Assembly: GCA_028681335.1 (NCBI GenBank)
Contig: JAQUIT010000023.1
Location: forward strand, 1 to 54,849
Length of the DNA: 54,849 bases
Source: Desulfuromonadaceae bacterium
GTDB taxonomy: Bacteria; Desulfobacterota; Desulfuromonadia; Geobacterales; Pseudopelobacteraceae
Direction: 5' to 3'
In this document: one piece after another, positions 53,549-54,849 of the stretch
Layout of the letters: each line of letters starts with the position of its first letter
How positions within the stretch are numbered: the first letter of the stretch is position 1
Made by a program: the position numbers and the translations under genes
The notes under the pieces: model-generated
The model's database searches: none
Told to the model about the DNA's origin: nothing
Seen by the model: the letters and a program-made list of their open reading frames with translations, nothing else

Positions 53549-54178
53549 CTAAGCTTTAACACTCTTTTTGATCGTAATAATTGAATTCTTGTGTCCAGGC
53601 ACAGCACCCTTTATCAAGAGAAGATTATCAGCAGCATCAACACGAACTATTTTTAGACGCTGTACAGTAACTTTTACATTCCCCATCTGGCCAGGCATCT
53701 TCTTGTTTTTAAAAACATGTGATGGCGTTGCAGATGCACCGATGGAACCGGGCGCTCTATGAAAACGCGAACCGTGGGATGCACGTCCACCTTTAAAGTT
53801 CCAGCGCTTCATGACACCCTGAAAGCCTTTACCAATACTAGTACCGGTAACATCAATCACATCATCAGCAGAAAAATCACTGACGGTGATTACATCACCA
53901 ATGTTCATGGACTCAACCTGATCATTTTTAAATTCACGCAGGTGCCGAAAAACACCATGACCTGATTTTGTACAATGACCAAGATACGGCTTGTTAACAT
54001 TAGAAGCGGCAACTGATTCGAATCCGACTTGTACCGCTGAATATCCATCATTATCAGCAGTTTTTTTCTGAACAACATAACAAGGGCCAGCCTGGATAAC
54101 GGTTACTGGTACTCTTGTTCCGTCTTCAAGAAATATCTGGGTCATGCCCAGTTTTTTTCCGATGATACCTTTCATCAT
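53549..54178 (-). CDS. rplC: 50S ribosomal protein L3
   Basis: 209 residues: [62 protein letters not shown] precedes the first of two ATGs. Confidence 0.96.
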   Translation of the reverse strand: MMKGIIGKKLGMTQIFLEDGTRVPVTVIQAGPCYVVQKKTADNDGYSAVQVGFESVAASNVNKPYLGHCTKSGHGVFRHLREFKNDQVESMNIGDVITVSDFSADDVIDVTGTSIGKGFQGVMKRWNFKGGRASHGSRFHRAPGSIGASATPSHVFKNKKMPGQMGNVKVTVQRLKIVRVDAADNLLLIKGAVPGHKNSIITIKKSVKA

Positions 54179-54206
54179 ATTCAGTCCTATTCAGTCGTAG
54201 TAGCAG

Positions 54207-54515
54207 TTACAGTTTGATTTCAACATCAACGCCGGCGGATAAATCCAGCTTCATGAGGGCATCAACTGTCTGCTGTGTAGGGTCAAGTATATCAATCAAA
54301 CGCTTATGAGTTCTTATTTCGAACTGGTCGCGAGACTTTTTGTCAACATGTGGTCCACGCAGAACACAATATTTATTTATTACAGTTGGCAGCGGAATCG
54401 GCCCAGCAACTCGAGCGCCGGTTCTTTTTGCAGTATCTACAATTTCTCCAACTGAAACATCAAGCAGCTTATGATCATATGCCTTAAGGCGGATTCTTAT
54501 CTTCTGGCTCTGCAT
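54207..54515 (-). CDS. rpsJ: 30S ribosomal protein S10
   Basis: 102 residues: [60 protein letters not shown]. It leads the S10 operon right after tuf. Confidence 0.97.
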   Translation of the reverse strand: MQSQKIRIRLKAYDHKLLDVSVGEIVDTAKRTGARVAGPIPLPTVINKYCVLRGPHVDKKSRDQFEIRTHKRLIDILDPTQQTVDALMKLDLSAGVDVEIKL

Positions 54516-54538
54516 TGATAACCTCGTAACGGATCTAT

Positions 54539-54849
54539 TTATTCAATAATTGAAGCTACAACGCCGGCGCCTACAGTACGGCCACCTTCGCGGATAGCAA
54601 AGCGAAGACCTTCGTCCATGGCGATTGGTGTGATCAGCTTGATAGTCATGGCAACGTTGTCACCAGGCATAACCATTTCAATGCCAGCTGGAAGTTCAGC
54701 AACACCGGTAACGTCTGTTGTACGGAAGTAGAACTGTGGACGGTAGCCGTTGAAGAATGGAGTGTGACGTCCACCTTCTTCTTTGGTCAGTACGTATGCT
54801 TCTGCTTTAAACTTGGTATGCGGAGTAATTGAACCTGGCTTGGCAAGTA
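54539..54849 (-). CDS. tuf: Elongation factor Tu (partial, C-terminal domain)
   Basis: The last about 103 residues of EF-Tu are in the window; the 5' part lies beyond the right edge. The segments [40 protein letters not shown] and the end [20 protein letters not shown] identify it without doubt. It brings aminoacyl-tRNA to the ribosome. tuf directly before rpsJ is the usual str-S10 arrangement. Confidence 0.96.
   Translation of the reverse strand, partial: LAKPGSITPHTKFKAEAYVLTKEEGGRHTPFFNGYRPQFYFRTTDVTGVAELPAGIEMVMPGDNVAMTIKLITPIAMDEGLRFAIREGGRTVGAGVVASIIE

Noticed and set aside
1..54849. CRISPR array or intact insertion sequence
   Set aside because: No regularly spaced repeats and no intact transposase gene were found.

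Overview
The window looks like the chromosome of an anaerobic, acetate-oxidising, metal-reducing deltaproteobacterium, probably Geobacteraceae (Desulfuromonadia). The pointers are a succinyl-CoA:acetate CoA-transferase, a SatP acetate transporter, a KorDABC 2-oxoacid:ferredoxin oxidoreductase, an ETF plus membrane ETF:quinone oxidoreductase set, the mercury-methylation pair hgcA-hgcB, selenium genes, and many small Cys-rich proteins. The genus is inferred from gene content; no search was run.

Layout. 1-2.4 kb is accessory DNA: a GxxExxY nuclease-like gene, a KilA-N remnant, a composite GC-rich repeat and a DUF4942 gene. 2.4-6.5 kb (minus strand) holds a DUF362 Tat protein, a membrane polyferredoxin, hgcA and hgcB. 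6.9-11.1 kb has a multi-PAS hybrid histidine kinase and small proteins. 11.3-16.9 kb holds acetate handling: a TetR regulator with an operator on the divergent ato promoter, and satP behind a sigma-54-type promoter. 17-27.7 kb is mixed: a rhodanese-YceI fusion, HU, a J-domain protein, a HAD phosphatase, LexA, an aldo/keto reductase, a MATE pump, a thioesterase, small secreted proteins and a PilZ protein. 27.8-36.1 kb (minus) holds tRNA-Gln(CTG), korDABC, etfBA with etfD, an enoyl-CoA hydratase and a nitroreductase. 36.4-39.2 kb holds selD-yedF-mnmH. 39.6 kb to the right end is the S10-spc-alpha ribosomal cluster, read leftwards from the tail of tuf to rplQ.

The main discovery candidate is hgcA. 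Its only start with a good ribosome binding site (ATG at 3870, AAAGGAG upstream) leads through 30 codons to an in-frame TGA directly after a Cys codon. The frame then continues unbroken through the HgcA-conserved region to the normal stop. The RNA just after this UGA can form a small hairpin with a bulged U and an AGGU apical loop, in the same register as the E. coli fdhF SECIS element as I recall it. I therefore propose a selenocysteine-containing HgcA with a Cys-Sec pair at its N terminus. SelD, the selenophosphate source that Sec synthesis needs, is encoded in the same window. SelA, SelB and tRNA-Sec are not in view.

Other regulatory architecture visible in the sequence: a perfectly palindromic LexA operator centred on the lexA start codon, with a promoter placed so that the mRNA would be almost leaderless; a TetR-type operator on the ato transcription start; and GG-N10-GC sigma-54 promoters before satP and before an Ala/Lys-rich exported protein. 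The satP promoter has two TTTGCA-type palindromes 21 bp apart about 200 bp upstream.
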